A stretch of 47,677 bases of DNA from Chytriomyces cf. hyalinus JEL632 (Eukaryota > Chytridiomycota > Chytridiomycetes > Chytridiales > Chytriomycetaceae): the NCBI GenBank assembly GCA_025435555.1, contig JAIWWG010000159.1, positions 1 to 47,677 on the forward strand, given 5' to 3'. The position numbers and the translations under genes were made by a program. Below, one piece after another: positions 11,507-20,935 of this stretch. Numbering within the stretch: the stretch's first letter is position 1; each line of letters begins with the position of its first letter. The notes under the pieces were generated by a model. It was not told the DNA's origin and did not search any database. It was given only the letters and a program-made list of their open reading frames with translations.

Positions 11507-11986
11507 GTTTTGGGGGATTGATTTCCATGATGTGTATTTGATGAAATAAAAAAATAAAAAAGGAAAAAATCGCGTGCATCTCAGAAAATCGACAGACAGT
11601 GTCCAGCGGGTACAAACGCGGGCAGGTTGCCATGCATCATTTTGCACTCACAGACAGCAGTCCTGAAAGCGCCCAAAGACGCGTGTGATTATGCTGAATA
11701 GATTCTGGTGTTCAGCAAGGCTCGATTCTAAATGATGCAATGGTTATGAGCCGCTGTGTTGCTCATTGAAGTGGTTGGTTCTCTCTGGCACGCTGGCTTA
11801 TTTCACGCAGCAGTCAGAGTTGGGCGGTTTGGAAGTGGCGGAGGTTCTACATTCAAAGCCGTGTGAGTGTCTTTTTTCTTGTACGTTTGGAATTGTCAGA
11901 TGTCAATCTTCACAAAACTGGTTGGATATTTTACAGACTTAAAGTACCCTCAGTCAATAAAGGAGAATGATGAACGCGTTTACATG
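11507..11986. other. Intergenic stretch
   Basis: About 480 bp between the AAA-ATPase relic and the F-box gene that ends at 11987. Open frames on either strand lack family features. Nothing else is visible. Confidence 0.4.
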
Positions 11987-13057
11987 CTACTTAATACTCC
12001 GTTGAAAGATTCTGTAATCCCTCCGTTCGCCCTCTTCGTGCCAGCCATGCTCGACAAAGAAGGAATCAACCCAGCTGGCATCCGCCTCAAGGTCATTATT
12101 ATTTCCCCTGTGATGAATCAAGTAAGACAGCTTGCGTATGCGACCCTTCTTAATGTCCGTCATAAAGCGGGGCAAGATTACTTGCAGGTTCTTGGAAAAC
12201 TGCAGCGACCTGATTTCAAGCTCCTCCAAATCAACACATTGCGCGATAATCTCCATACTGCGCTCATCCAGCCTTGCCAGATAAAGTACTGAAAGCCCTG
12301 TAATGTTTGGAAGCTCGTTCAAGATTTGCGATGGAACGGCGCCGTACAGTTTCAACTCTTTCGGCGACAAGAAAATCAAATTGCGCACAATTCGATGGGC
12401 GTCAAAGTGCTTTTCGAATTCGAATTCCAGATGAACCAACTTTTTCTTGCTCTCCTTCACGAGACTCAAAAAATGGCTTAAACCGCTGCCCGTCTTAACA
12501 TCGCCAATCACGACCCTTAGGGAGTCAGGAAGCGCGCCAACGACATTATCGAATCCCTTTGAGCAAGCGACAGTTGCACTTCCAGAGTGCCGAGAGACGA
12601 TGTGAGAATATACGCTCAACGCAAACAAGTGCCGGTTTCGGAAGTCAATGTTTCCTGAGAGTGGATATTCAATCGTCCAGATCGCGGTTGGGAGTGTGTA
12701 ATGCGGCCAAAAGTTTAACCGGTCATATCGAAGCGGGTCTGCCACGTCGAGCATGGCCTTGGAAATGTATTTGAAGTATGGTACGGAATGGCACAGGGTC
12801 AAGATGGAATCGCCGTCAACAAACGAAGCGATTTGATCGAGGATTTCAGACGGCATGCATTCGAACTGCGGGGACACGGGCTGTGGGATGTCGGGCGTGG
12901 ATGGTTGTAAGGGTGTCAAGAAGGCAGCAATGCTCGTCAATGGCTCCATTCGCAGCAGAGTCCGGTACAAGTTGATCTCTTCGAGGACTGCGTCTTGCAG
13001 ATGCTGCTCTCGAATGGTGTGCGCCTCACAGCATGGACAACGTGCTGGACAAGGCAT
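11987..13057 (-). CDS. F-box protein
   Basis: Single-exon ORF of 356 residues. The N-terminus has a Cys-rich motif (MPCPARCPCCEAH), which could be a partial metal site. An F-box lies at about residues 68-100 (FECMPSEILDQIASFVDGDS). The rest is Leu-rich with irregular LRR-like strands (LKLYGAVPSQIL, LSVLYLARLDERSMEIIAQC, LEELEIRSL), typical of F-box substrate adaptors. It would recruit a target to an SCF ubiquitin ligase; the target is unknown. The antisense ORF at 11867-12292 is taken as a shadow. Confidence 0.8.
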   Translation of the reverse strand: MPCPARCPCCEAHTIREQHLQDAVLEEINLYRTLLRMEPLTSIAAFLTPLQPSTPDIPQPVSPQFECMPSEILDQIASFVDGDSILTLCHSVPYFKYISKAMLDVADPLRYDRLNFWPHYTLPTAIWTIEYPLSGNIDFRNRHLFALSVYSHIVSRHSGSATVACSKGFDNVVGALPDSLRVVIGDVKTGSGLSHFLSLVKESKKKLVHLEFEFEKHFDAHRIVRNLIFLSPKELKLYGAVPSQILNELPNITGLSVLYLARLDERSMEIIAQCVDLEELEIRSLQFSKNLQVILPRFMTDIKKGRIRKLSYLIHHRGNNNDLEADASWVDSFFVEHGWHEEGERRDYRIFQRSIK

Positions 13058-13681
13058 GGTATGGTGTGTTTTGTTGACAGGTGGTTAACATGCTGTGGTG
13101 CAGCAATGGCCAATCAAAACAAAGTTAGGGTTTCTCTCAAACTTCTGACCAATCAGAAGTCTTCAAAAGTCAAATCTGTGACCCTGAAAAGTCATGTCCG
13201 TGGGATCGAATTTAATTCAATTTAATTCAAAAAGACAGGATTTTTGGCACCAACTAGCATGGCCTCCACTGCTCCTGATGTTAAAGCCGCTCTGCGCATT
13301 GGTCTGGTGCTGGCTGCGGAGAATGCCTGACTGGGGGAAGGTGCTGGACAATGTGAAAACTGGAAGAAAGAAACAAACAATAGCGTACTTTCTGTAAAGA
13401 CGCTCATATTTCGTCGCGCAAGAAGAATATCAAAGGCTCGCAATAGCTTGCTCACTGCGATGCACACGCGTAATGTCTATCTTACAACTGGATTGAAGAA
13501 CGCATGTTCGGGTCAAATGGAATAACGCAATGGAGTGGCACATCAGCCAAATGGTGAAAGTTATCGAAAGCACAGGATAGATTCAAGGTGCGAAGCCAGT
13601 CATAGGCACAATGACTTTGTCTGGACAACAGGCTCTGAATGGTGCGAGCATTGTGATTTGTTTGAGATGAAAACCAAAAGG
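13058..13681. other. Intergenic stretch upstream of tRNA-Ser
   Basis: 624 bp. A 23-codon plus-strand ORF starting at 13258 (MASTAPDVKAALRIG...) looks protein-like but stops quickly and joins no visible second exon. A CAATTTAATTCAATTTAATTCA short tandem lies near 13208-13230. No RNA gene other than the tRNA that follows. Confidence 0.4.
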
Positions 13682-13763
13682 CGTCACCAGCAGGGTTTGA
13701 ACCTGCGCATCCAGAGGATATCAGATTTCAAGTCTGACGCGTTAACCACTCCGCCATAGTGAC
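13682..13763 (-). tRNA. tRNA-Ser (TGA)
   Basis: Reading the minus strand, acceptor GTCACTA pairs with TGGTGAC, discriminator G. The anticodon arm CAGACTTGAAATCTG gives anticodon TGA. A long variable arm (about ATCCTCTGGAT) and T arm GCAGGTTCAAACCCTGC are class II tRNA-Ser features. 82 nt, no intron. Confidence 0.96.
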
Positions 13764-13894
13764 TTTTCATTATTAATGCAAAGCTTCTTTAATTCTGCAC
13801 TAAATTTGCACATGTCGGATTGGGGACACGAGATGAAATGACCCAACTAACACCCCCGCTGTTGTTGGGGTGTGCTGGCTCCCTCCCTCTGCCG

Positions 13895-14851
13895 GAGGCA
13901 TTCTTCCTCTCCTCAGCCCAAAACATTTCCGCATTTAATGCTCGAGTCTACGTGTAATTCTGTAGCATGTACGCAACCAGAATGGTCATTGGATCGGTGA
14001 CATTTAATTCAGGTACAACAGGTATGAATTGATAGAAAGGACTAGCACCGAGCGCAGCACTGAAATTTAGGCTTTGCTGACAAGGTGTGATCTTGCCGTT
14101 ATCCTTCACAATCATTTCTCCAATCTTCCCGAAGGAAGAAAACAAGTACTGGCAGTTGAACCCAATCGAAACGACCGTGCAAAACGCGTCGCAAATCAAA
14201 TCGGCCGCGTTGTATCCGAAGCCACTCAAAGGGTATTGATAGTACGAGCAGATATCAGTCTCTGGATCGTAAACACCAGTAGACTTTGCAATGTCCCAAC
14301 CGGTCCACAGCACAATGATAGCAATAAAATTCAACACAACTCTATTTCTTTTGCTTGCAGCATATGTCTTGTGGAGCATGAATTCGTCTGGATTTAGAGC
14401 GGGTGTTTGTTGAGTCACTGAACTATCCAATAAAACATGCAGGCAGCACTGACTCACCATAACTCACGTAAAACATGTGCGAGGAGATGTTTGTCATTTC
14501 ATTGATCACCAAGCAATTTTCCTTGACTGCGAAGGAGCTCAAGTGTAAAGAACACCATGCAGATGATGCACCAAACGTTGAAAAAGAGCATGATCGACCC
14601 TAACAAAAGTTGTTGCTCCCGTCCTTTTTGAGGAGACGCATAATGATGGTAATTATGTCCGTGAACGAAATCTCAATCACGAGACCGACAGTAATTGAAA
14701 GGAACGCGTATTGGACCATTGAGAGGCCAGATCCACCGCCGCCACCGCCATTGTTTGCGGCAGCAACTGTAGAATTTTTAGTGCTCGAGAATGTGGAATT
14801 CGTCGTGATTTCTGTGTTGGCGATGTTGGACATGTGGTGAACGCTGACCAT
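13895..14851 (-). pseudogene. Dead paralogue of the neighbouring 7TM protein
   Basis: Homologous along its length to the gene at 15033-16196: a Gly-rich linker (GGGGGGSGLSMVQYA), the second helix region (IMLFFNVWCIICMVFFTL), WDIAKSTGVYDPETDIC, YPLSGFGYNAADLI and MTILVAYMLQNYT. It has an in-frame TAG just after NNFC (near 14608), a frame change beside it, another one-base change near 14540, and TAG at 13955-13957. That last stop is where the intact copy has Tyr (QNYTYTRA); matching residues (TRALNAEMFW) follow it. These lesions mean it is not functional as it stands. Confidence 0.8.
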
Positions 14852-15032
14852 TCGGGCGCCATGGTTTCAAAATGAACAATTTTTGAAATGAAAATCTCAC
14901 GTTGGACGCCTGCATTGACTAAGCTTCGTTCTTAAAAGATTTAAATGCAAGCATGCGAATGCGAATTCGGTGGGCAATGCAAGGATAAGGGTGTATTTAA
15001 TAAGGGTTCTTTTATTTTATATTCTCTTCCAA

Positions 15033-16196
15033 TCATGACGCACTGTTCTGAGGATTGAAGCTTTTTTGATGCGTCGAGTTTGATATAGTCGTCTTTTGAA
15101 GTTGCTGAGCGATACTTGCTCTGGCACTGTACCCACCGGAACGGCCTCCACTGCCAGTATCGAGAGAGCTCTGCATCACATTTCTGCGCTCCTCCACCCA
15201 AAACAACTCTGCATTCACGGCACGCGTGTAGGTGTAATTCTGAAGCATGTACGCCACCAAAATCGTCATGAGGTCCTGGACATGCAAGTTGACGTACATG
15301 AGGTACGAGTTGACTGACAGAACCAAAACAGACCGTAATACTACCAGGGTAAAGCAAGGTTTCAATGTCAATTCCTCATCAAAACAAATATGCTTACTGT
15401 TCTCCTTTGCAATGACTTCACCCAGCTGTCCAAACGAAGTAAACAAATATGCCCAGTTTGCTGCGATCGAAACGATTGTGCAAAACGCGTCAATAATCAG
15501 GTCGGCTGTGTTGTATCCGAATCCGCTCAACGGGTATTGATAGTATGCGCAAACATCAGTGTCGGCATCGTAAACGCCAGTGGACTTTGCAATGTCCCAG
15601 ATGCTCCAAACGGCGCGATTCGCAAGAAGTAGCACAATGATGGCCAGCACAACTTTGTTGCGCTTGCTGACGGCGTAGGTTTTGTACAGCATGAAGACGT
15701 CTACAACCAACGCGTGATTAGTCATCCAAATATAGTTAGCCGAATGCCGTATGATGACAATCAATGTAAAATAACAACGAAAACAACGAAAAAAAAACAA
15801 AAAACACTCCATCTCACCATAACTGACGTAAAACAAATGAGAAGAAACATTCGACGACGAGTTGATCAAGACGCAGTTCTCTTTGACCGCAAAGTAGCTG
15901 AGCGTGAAGAACACCATGTACACAATGCACCACACGTTGAAAAACAGCATCAGACACGCCATTTTCCAGAAGTTCTTGCTCTCTTTTCTTAGCACGCGTA
16001 ACGTGATTGTCAGGATCCCAGTGAAGGATATTTCGATCACAAGCCCAACAATGATCGACAGCAACGCGTATTGTGGGATTGTTAGACCCGATCCTCCGCC
16101 TCCGCCGCTGGAATCCGGTTCAAGCGTGGGAATGGTGCTGTTGGTGGATGTGGCATTCGATAAATTCGAATTCGCGAAACTATTCAGGCGAGGCAT
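15033..16196 (-). CDS. Seven-helix membrane protein (GPCR-like, unassigned family)
   Basis: Exons 16196-15818, 15700-15398 and 15340-15033 give 329 residues. Both introns (117 and 57 nt) are free of stops and keep frame, so unspliced RNA would still encode a longer protein. The N-terminus is Asn/Thr/Ser rich with NLSNAT/NST glycosylation sites and a Gly run, fitting an extracellular end. Seven hydrophobic stretches follow: YALLSIIVGLVIEISF; LMLFFNVWCIVYMVFF; the region across intron 1; VVLAIIVLLLANRAVW; DLIIDAFCTIVSIAANWAYL; SVLVLSVNSYLMYV; LMTILVAYML. The tail is Ser-rich. The topology resembles a receptor, but I recognise no named family and no signalling motif; function is unknown. Confidence 0.72.
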   Translation of the reverse strand: MPRLNSFANSNLSNATSTNSTIPTLEPDSSGGGGGSGLTIPQYALLSIIVGLVIEISFTGILTITLRVLRKESKNFWKMACLMLFFNVWCIVYMVFFTLSYFAVKENCVLINSSSNVSSHLFYVSYGEMECFLFFFRCFRCYFTLIVIIRHSANYIWMTNHALVVDVFMLYKTYAVSKRNKVVLAIIVLLLANRAVWSIWDIAKSTGVYDADTDVCAYYQYPLSGFGYNTADLIIDAFCTIVSIAANWAYLFTSFGQLGEVIAKENSKHICFDEELTLKPCFTLVVLRSVLVLSVNSYLMYVNLHVQDLMTILVAYMLQNYTYTRAVNAELFWVEERRNVMQSSLDTGSGGRSGGYSARASIAQQLQKTTISNSTHQKSFNPQNSAS

Positions 16197-16608
16197 GCGG
16201 GCGGCCAGTGCGTACAGCTTTGTTTACTGACAATTTCAAACACCCTCATGTAATAAAATAAATCTTGAGAGCGTACATCTGGTAAGAGCTTATGTGATGT
16301 GTCAGAAATGTACAGCTGCAGATTTCACGACCTCATTCAGAGAAACTGGAAACGCTCGGTTGCAACTGACAGTGTCGAGTCAGAGTCGCTGGTACCGTTT
16401 CCAAACATGCTCGAGACTCTGGGACCAATATCCACACACTCCCATGTGCTCTTTAGACGCGCAACTGGAACGCGTTTCAGAGGCAAATATACTGAATCGG
16501 ATTTCATAAATATTTAAACTGAAACAAGTAAACGCACATGTGTTGTCCCGATAAATTCCGTTGGTTTCCGATAAGGACGGAAAAAAAAAAAGATCGGATT
16601 CATTCACC
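16197..16608. other. Divergent intergenic region
   Basis: 412 bp between the 7TM gene and the MLRQ-like gene; it must contain both promoters. An A-run at 16581-16591 lies just before the latter's start. Nothing else recognised. Confidence 0.4.
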
Positions 16609-17242
16609 ATGGGCATGTACACTCTCACCAAGGTCCCCGTCTGTGTAAGTATGCGTCATCCTTACTTCCTCTGACGTGGTGCCGGTCAATCCCTGGAATG
16701 AGCGCGGATGAGTCCGCGTGACAGCGTTGTCCTTCTGGGTAAACTGGCCAGGCACCTGTCAACTCTCATGCCTTGCCTTCACTCTTGCCGGTGGACGCCG
16801 CTGGATAAACCCCCATCCCGATGCATAACAGACCAGCATATCGCTGCCTCTGTCGGTTATCGCCTCCTGACATTTTGACAGCACCTGTCAACCAATTTCC
16901 ATCCCTGTTACAACCGCAATCACCAACATCTCAACCGTTTCTAAACCGCCATTCTTTAAACAGGTTTACCCCATCTTTGCCATCATGGGTGTTGCCGTCA
17001 CCGGTGCCTCCTGGTACGTCAGCCGTCTGGCTCGCTCCCAGGACGTTGTCTGGAACCGCAGAAACCAGTCCCCATTCCTGGATGTTCCCCAGGGTTTCAC
17101 CGTCAAGGTGCGATCGACTTTCCTGCGTTTGCCGTTTGCCATTTTTTTATCTCATACCTGACTCTTCTCGTTCCTCTATCTGCAGTTGATGGACCCCAAC
17201 GGTAGCTTCAACGGACAGTTCTACAAGCGTGAGCGCCTCTAA
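16609..17242 (+). CDS. NDUFA4/MLRQ-like (B12D) respiratory-chain subunit
   Basis: Three exons (16609-16644, 16964-17107, 17186-17242) give 78 residues. The protein has one transmembrane helix (VYPIFAIMGVAVTGASWYV), then the family pattern R(L/M)AR..DVVW(N/D)R+.N (SRLARSQDVVWNRRNQ) and a C-terminal LMDPNGSFNG resembling KLLDVNGKF. These small inner-membrane proteins associate with complex I or IV. Intron 1 is 319 nt, four to five times longer than the other introns in the window. Codons favour C-ending synonyms strongly, as in highly expressed genes. Confidence 0.85.
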
Positions 17243-17477
17243 GCATCTAGACTGGCCTGCATCCAAGAACCTGCCGGCCCCCCAACCTTAAGCCATGTTG
17301 TTGCCCTTTTTTTTCTTTTTTTCTCTTGAGTCCGCTATTTTATCCGGCTGTTGCTGTATGGTCGTTCGCAGTACTTTTCATGTTTTGATCAAGTTGAGAG
17401 AATTAAAATGATGCAACGCTGGACCTCATGAACACCTCGTTACCCTTTCCACGTGATGAAACCGATTTCAAAAATCT

Positions 17478-19715
17478 TTACTCAACACAATCAGAACAAT
17501 TCGACGGACGCGACTCAATTTCCTTTTCCCAGCGAAACTTAATCACTATCTTGTCCACCAACTCTGTTCGAAAACGTTCCGGCAAATCCCCTTCAAAATG
17601 GTTCCCGCTCAGATCCAGCAGTTCTGAAAGATCGCAGCTATCAAGACTTTCGGGAATCAATCCGCTGAATTGGTTGTTGCTCAAATCGAGCAGCTCGATT
17701 TGTTTCATCTCTCCGAACTCCCGGGGAAGACTACCGTTGAAGCAGTTGTTACTCAGATCCAGGCTTACGATGTACACACAAGAACATATGAACGCAGGAA
17801 TAGGGCCTGTCAGCTGATTGCAACTGAGATTCACTCTATTCATGCTGATCCGAGTGACCGAGTCAGCTGGGATGTGGCCAGAGAAATGATTGTGGTCCAG
17901 TTGCACATCTTGAATCCAACCCAACATTCCAAATTTCGGAAGCGGACCCGACAGTTCATTATGATTCAACTTGAGCGTGCTCAAATGCCGCAGCAAAACG
18001 AATTCCGGGGGCGCGGATCCAGTCAATTGATTGTGGCTGAGGTCCAACGTGGTCAATTCGGTCATGGCTCCAATATCTGGATGCAATCCACCAGCAAGGT
18101 TGTTGTTGTTCAAATGAAGAGTCGATAGATCTAAAAGCGTGCAGATGGACGGTGGAATCTCGCCCGAGAGTTTGTTGTGACTGAGATCTAACGTCCGTAA
18201 ACGCGTCAGGCTTCCTATTGACTGTGGAATTTCACCACAAAAACAGTTGTGACTGAGGATGAGAGTCTTGAGAGAAGGAAAAAGTCCAATTTCCATCGGC
18301 AACCGGCCGCTCAGCTCATTGTAATCCATTTTGAAAAAAATGAGATGTTCTAGCGAGGTAATTGAAGCTGGGATGCTGCCAACAAACAAGTTCCGGCTGA
18401 GGTCCAGGTGGACCAACGCGATAAGACCGGATATGGAGTCAGGTATGGTGCCAGAGACTTGGTTGTTGCCTAGATGCAGGAGCTGCAACTTTGGTAATCC
18501 TCCAATGTCAGTTGGTAACGGACCCTTGAGGATGTTGTTTTGCAGGTAAAGGATCTGAAGATTTGTGAGCAATGAGATGTAGTTGGGAAGTGTCCCAGAG
18601 AGCTGGTTGTGAGAAAGATTGAGCTGTGACAGGAACAGCGAAACTCTCCCTCCTTCGAGTTGATTTGACGCAACATTCAGTGACTGCAGACCAAGCGACG
18701 CTGATGGGGATGGAGAGATGGTTCCAGTGGTATGATCAAAGTCAGAATCAGCAACTGATGTCGGCTGGGTAGTTACCGTTTCGACACATTCCCCTCCCGC
18801 ATTGCGAGTCGGCGGAGTTTTGGAAATAATAAAGTTGCTTCCAAAATTCACGCATTGAAGCAGTGGCAGTCGCAATATCGATTCAGGGATGCAACCCGAA
18901 AATCTGTTCTTTTCACACTTCAGAGTCGCCAGCTGCATGCATTGACCGATGGATCGCGGTATCAGCCCTTCCAAATGATTGACGTCCAACATCAAAGTTC
19001 GCAGCTTGCTCATCCCTCCAAACATTTCCGGCACCTTGCCCGAAAGTTCGTTACCCTGCAGACTGAACTTGACCAAGTTGATCAAGTTCCCCAAACTCGC
19101 CGGAATTGAGCCAATCAGTCTGGCTTGAGACATATCGAGCTCCTCAAGGTTGATCAGGTTCCCAAAACTGTCGGGTATGGCGCAATCGAGACATATTAGG
19201 CTGAGACTCAGATTCTTCAAGTTGACGAGATTGCCCAATTCCGACGGGAGAGGGCCAGTCACGTAATTGCCAACCAATTTCACGATCGTAAGCTTCGTCA
19301 TGTTGCCCAAAGCGCGCGGAAGGGGGCCACACAAGGTATGGCCCTTCAGGCTTTCAACCAAGGAAACGTCGTCGATTTCGGTGAGAGGATTGATCGGGGC
19401 CGCATTCAGAGTGCTGATGGGATACTTTTCGAATCGTCCAAGTACATGTGAATTCCGCACGTGCGCTTGCACTTGAGTCAAGAAATCCTTCCCAAAGCAT
19501 GCTGGTGTAACGAAACAGACGATATCCCTGTTGCCCCTCGTCCAGTCAATGTGGGTGTGTCCAATATGAGCGAGGCCAATCAGATTCGAGAAGCGGCGGT
19601 CTGTTAATACGGTGTTGAAGGAGCGGCAAACTCGCCGATAGTGTGCGACCTTGAATGGTTCCAGCTGCAGAAAGATGTGCAGCAGGACTTCGACGGGCAA
19701 GTCCAGCAGATGCAT
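17478..19715 (-). CDS. F-box / leucine-rich-repeat protein (intact copy A)
   Basis: One open frame of 745 residues from the ATG at 19715 (MHLLDLPVEV). An upstream in-frame ATG at 19769 is less likely, since the paralogue at 22469 starts at the equivalent point (MDKLPFEV). The N-terminal F-box (LPVEVLLHIFLQLEPFKVAH) is followed by about 20 plant-like LRRs (LxxLxxLxLxxNxLxGxIPxxL), for example LVHLDLSRNLFVGSIPASI. It should act as a substrate adaptor of an SCF ubiquitin ligase. A Thr/Ser-rich insert (TVTTQPTSVADSDFDHTTG) sits exactly where the paralogue has an intron. Confidence 0.85.
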   Translation of the reverse strand: MHLLDLPVEVLLHIFLQLEPFKVAHYRRVCRSFNTVLTDRRFSNLIGLAHIGHTHIDWTRGNRDIVCFVTPACFGKDFLTQVQAHVRNSHVLGRFEKYPISTLNAAPINPLTEIDDVSLVESLKGHTLCGPLPRALGNMTKLTIVKLVGNYVTGPLPSELGNLVNLKNLSLSLICLDCAIPDSFGNLINLEELDMSQARLIGSIPASLGNLINLVKFSLQGNELSGKVPEMFGGMSKLRTLMLDVNHLEGLIPRSIGQCMQLATLKCEKNRFSGCIPESILRLPLLQCVNFGSNFIISKTPPTRNAGGECVETVTTQPTSVADSDFDHTTGTISPSPSASLGLQSLNVASNQLEGGRVSLFLSQLNLSHNQLSGTLPNYISLLTNLQILYLQNNILKGPLPTDIGGLPKLQLLHLGNNQVSGTIPDSISGLIALVHLDLSRNLFVGSIPASITSLEHLIFFKMDYNELSGRLPMEIGLFPSLKTLILSHNCFCGEIPQSIGSLTRLRTLDLSHNKLSGEIPPSICTLLDLSTLHLNNNNLAGGLHPDIGAMTELTTLDLSHNQLTGSAPPEFVLLRHLSTLKLNHNELSGPLPKFGMLGWIQDVQLDHNHFSGHIPADSVTRISMNRVNLSCNQLTGPIPAFICSCVYIVSLDLSNNCFNGSLPREFGEMKQIELLDLSNNQFSGLIPESLDSCDLSELLDLSGNHFEGDLPERFRTELVDKIVIKFRWEKEIESRPSNCSDCVE

Positions 19716-19737
19716 AGCTTGGATATATTTTACAGTT

Positions 19738-19908
19738 TTATTTACAGATATCCCGATTGTTGAACACAAGTGCTGGATTTGAATGCGGCCAGGTCAATAC
19801 ATCGTCGAAGGATCGGCATACTCGTCGGTACTTTGCGATCTTGAACGGTTCCAGCTGCCAAAAGATTTGCACCAGGACTTCGGTGGGCACGTCGAGCAGT
19901 TGGCACAT
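19738..19908 (-). pseudogene. Isolated F-box stub of the LRR family
   Basis: 56 codons from ATG 19908 (MCQLLDVPTEVLVQIFWQL, then EPFKIAKYRRVCRSFDDVLT), closely matching the N-termini of copies A and B, then a stop at 19738-19740. No LRRs follow; copy A starts only 23 bp further on. It is most easily read as the leftover 5' end of a deleted tandem copy, although a small F-box peptide is possible. Confidence 0.7.
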
Positions 19909-20119
19909 GCAAGCTCCAGTTTATTTTTCCTGAAGTTAAGTTGAAAATGTTGAACATGATTCAGGAGATGGATGATGTTCAAAGATCATATGTGCTGATT
20001 CCAACTTCCAGCCTCCGCATGTAAAAAAATAAATAAAGGGCAATCCCAAACTACTCGTGCTGAAAGTGCGAACAGCTCCGCGAAACCCATTCCTCCTTCT
20101 TCAGGGCAATCATCGCTTG

Positions 20120-20935
20120 GAGCAAAATCCATTCTGGGTAACATGGACATGCAACTTAGCTAGCCTCTCGATTCTCAGCAGTAAATCTCAACTGCGGAAA
20201 TGCAGAACCTGTGATTTGATAGCGCCCCGAATTGTTCAATCGATCAATTTATTCAGACTGCCCCAGTATATACACGAGCACTACGCGATGACGGCGACTA
20301 TTCTTTTCTCAGTCTCCCACCGAAAAGGAATCCCCGACTTGTCCGCTGACTGCGTTCGAAAACGTTCTGGCAAATCCCCTTCAAATTCGTTTCCGCTCAG
20401 ATCCAACAGCTCCAACATTCTGCAGTTATCAAGACTCTCGGGAATCAAACCGCTCAACTGGTTGTTGCGTAGATTGAGCATCTTGATTCGTTCCATTTCT
20501 CCAAACTCCCAGGCAAGAGTCCCGTTAAAACTGTTGTCACTCAGATCCACGCTTTCGATGTACATGTTGGAAAATATGAACGCAGAAATAGGGCCTGTCA
20601 ATTGATTGCGGCTGAGATTCACACTTTTCAGACACATCAGGCCGAGCGAATCTGGTGGGAGGTGGCCAGAGAATTGATTATGGCCCAAATGCAGGCTTTG
20701 AATCCACCGGATAGCTTTAAATTTCGGAAGCGGACCCGACAGCTTGTTGTGATTCAAATTGAGGGTGCTCAAACGCCGCGGCAAAACGATCTCCGACACG
20801 GACCCCGTCAATTGATTGTGGCTGAGGTCCAACGTGGTCAGCCCTGTCAAAGCTCCAATATCTGCATGCAATGGCCCAATCAGGGAGTTATTGTTCAATT
20901 GAAGGGAGATGAGATGCGAGAGCATAAAAATTCCA
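20120..20935. repeat. Segmental duplication, copy 1 (816 bp)
   Basis: Direct repeat of 22712-23527 at a constant offset of 2592 bp, with no net insertion or deletion and only scattered substitutions. It covers the 3' flank and the last ~210 codons of LRR copy B. Edges are abrupt: GAGCAAAAT at the left and AAAATTCCA at the right. Confidence 0.9.

Noticed and set aside
11867-12292. Plus-strand 141-codon ORF
   Set aside because: It lies antisense to the F-box gene at 11987-13057, which has clear domain evidence.
13258-13329. Short ORF MASTAPDVKAALRIG...
   Set aside because: Only 23 codons, no donor leading to a credible second exon, and no recognised family.
16690-16740. Hammerhead ribozyme in the MLRQ intron
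   Set aside because: ATGAGTCCG resembles part of the hammerhead core, but CTGATGA and GAAA are both missing.
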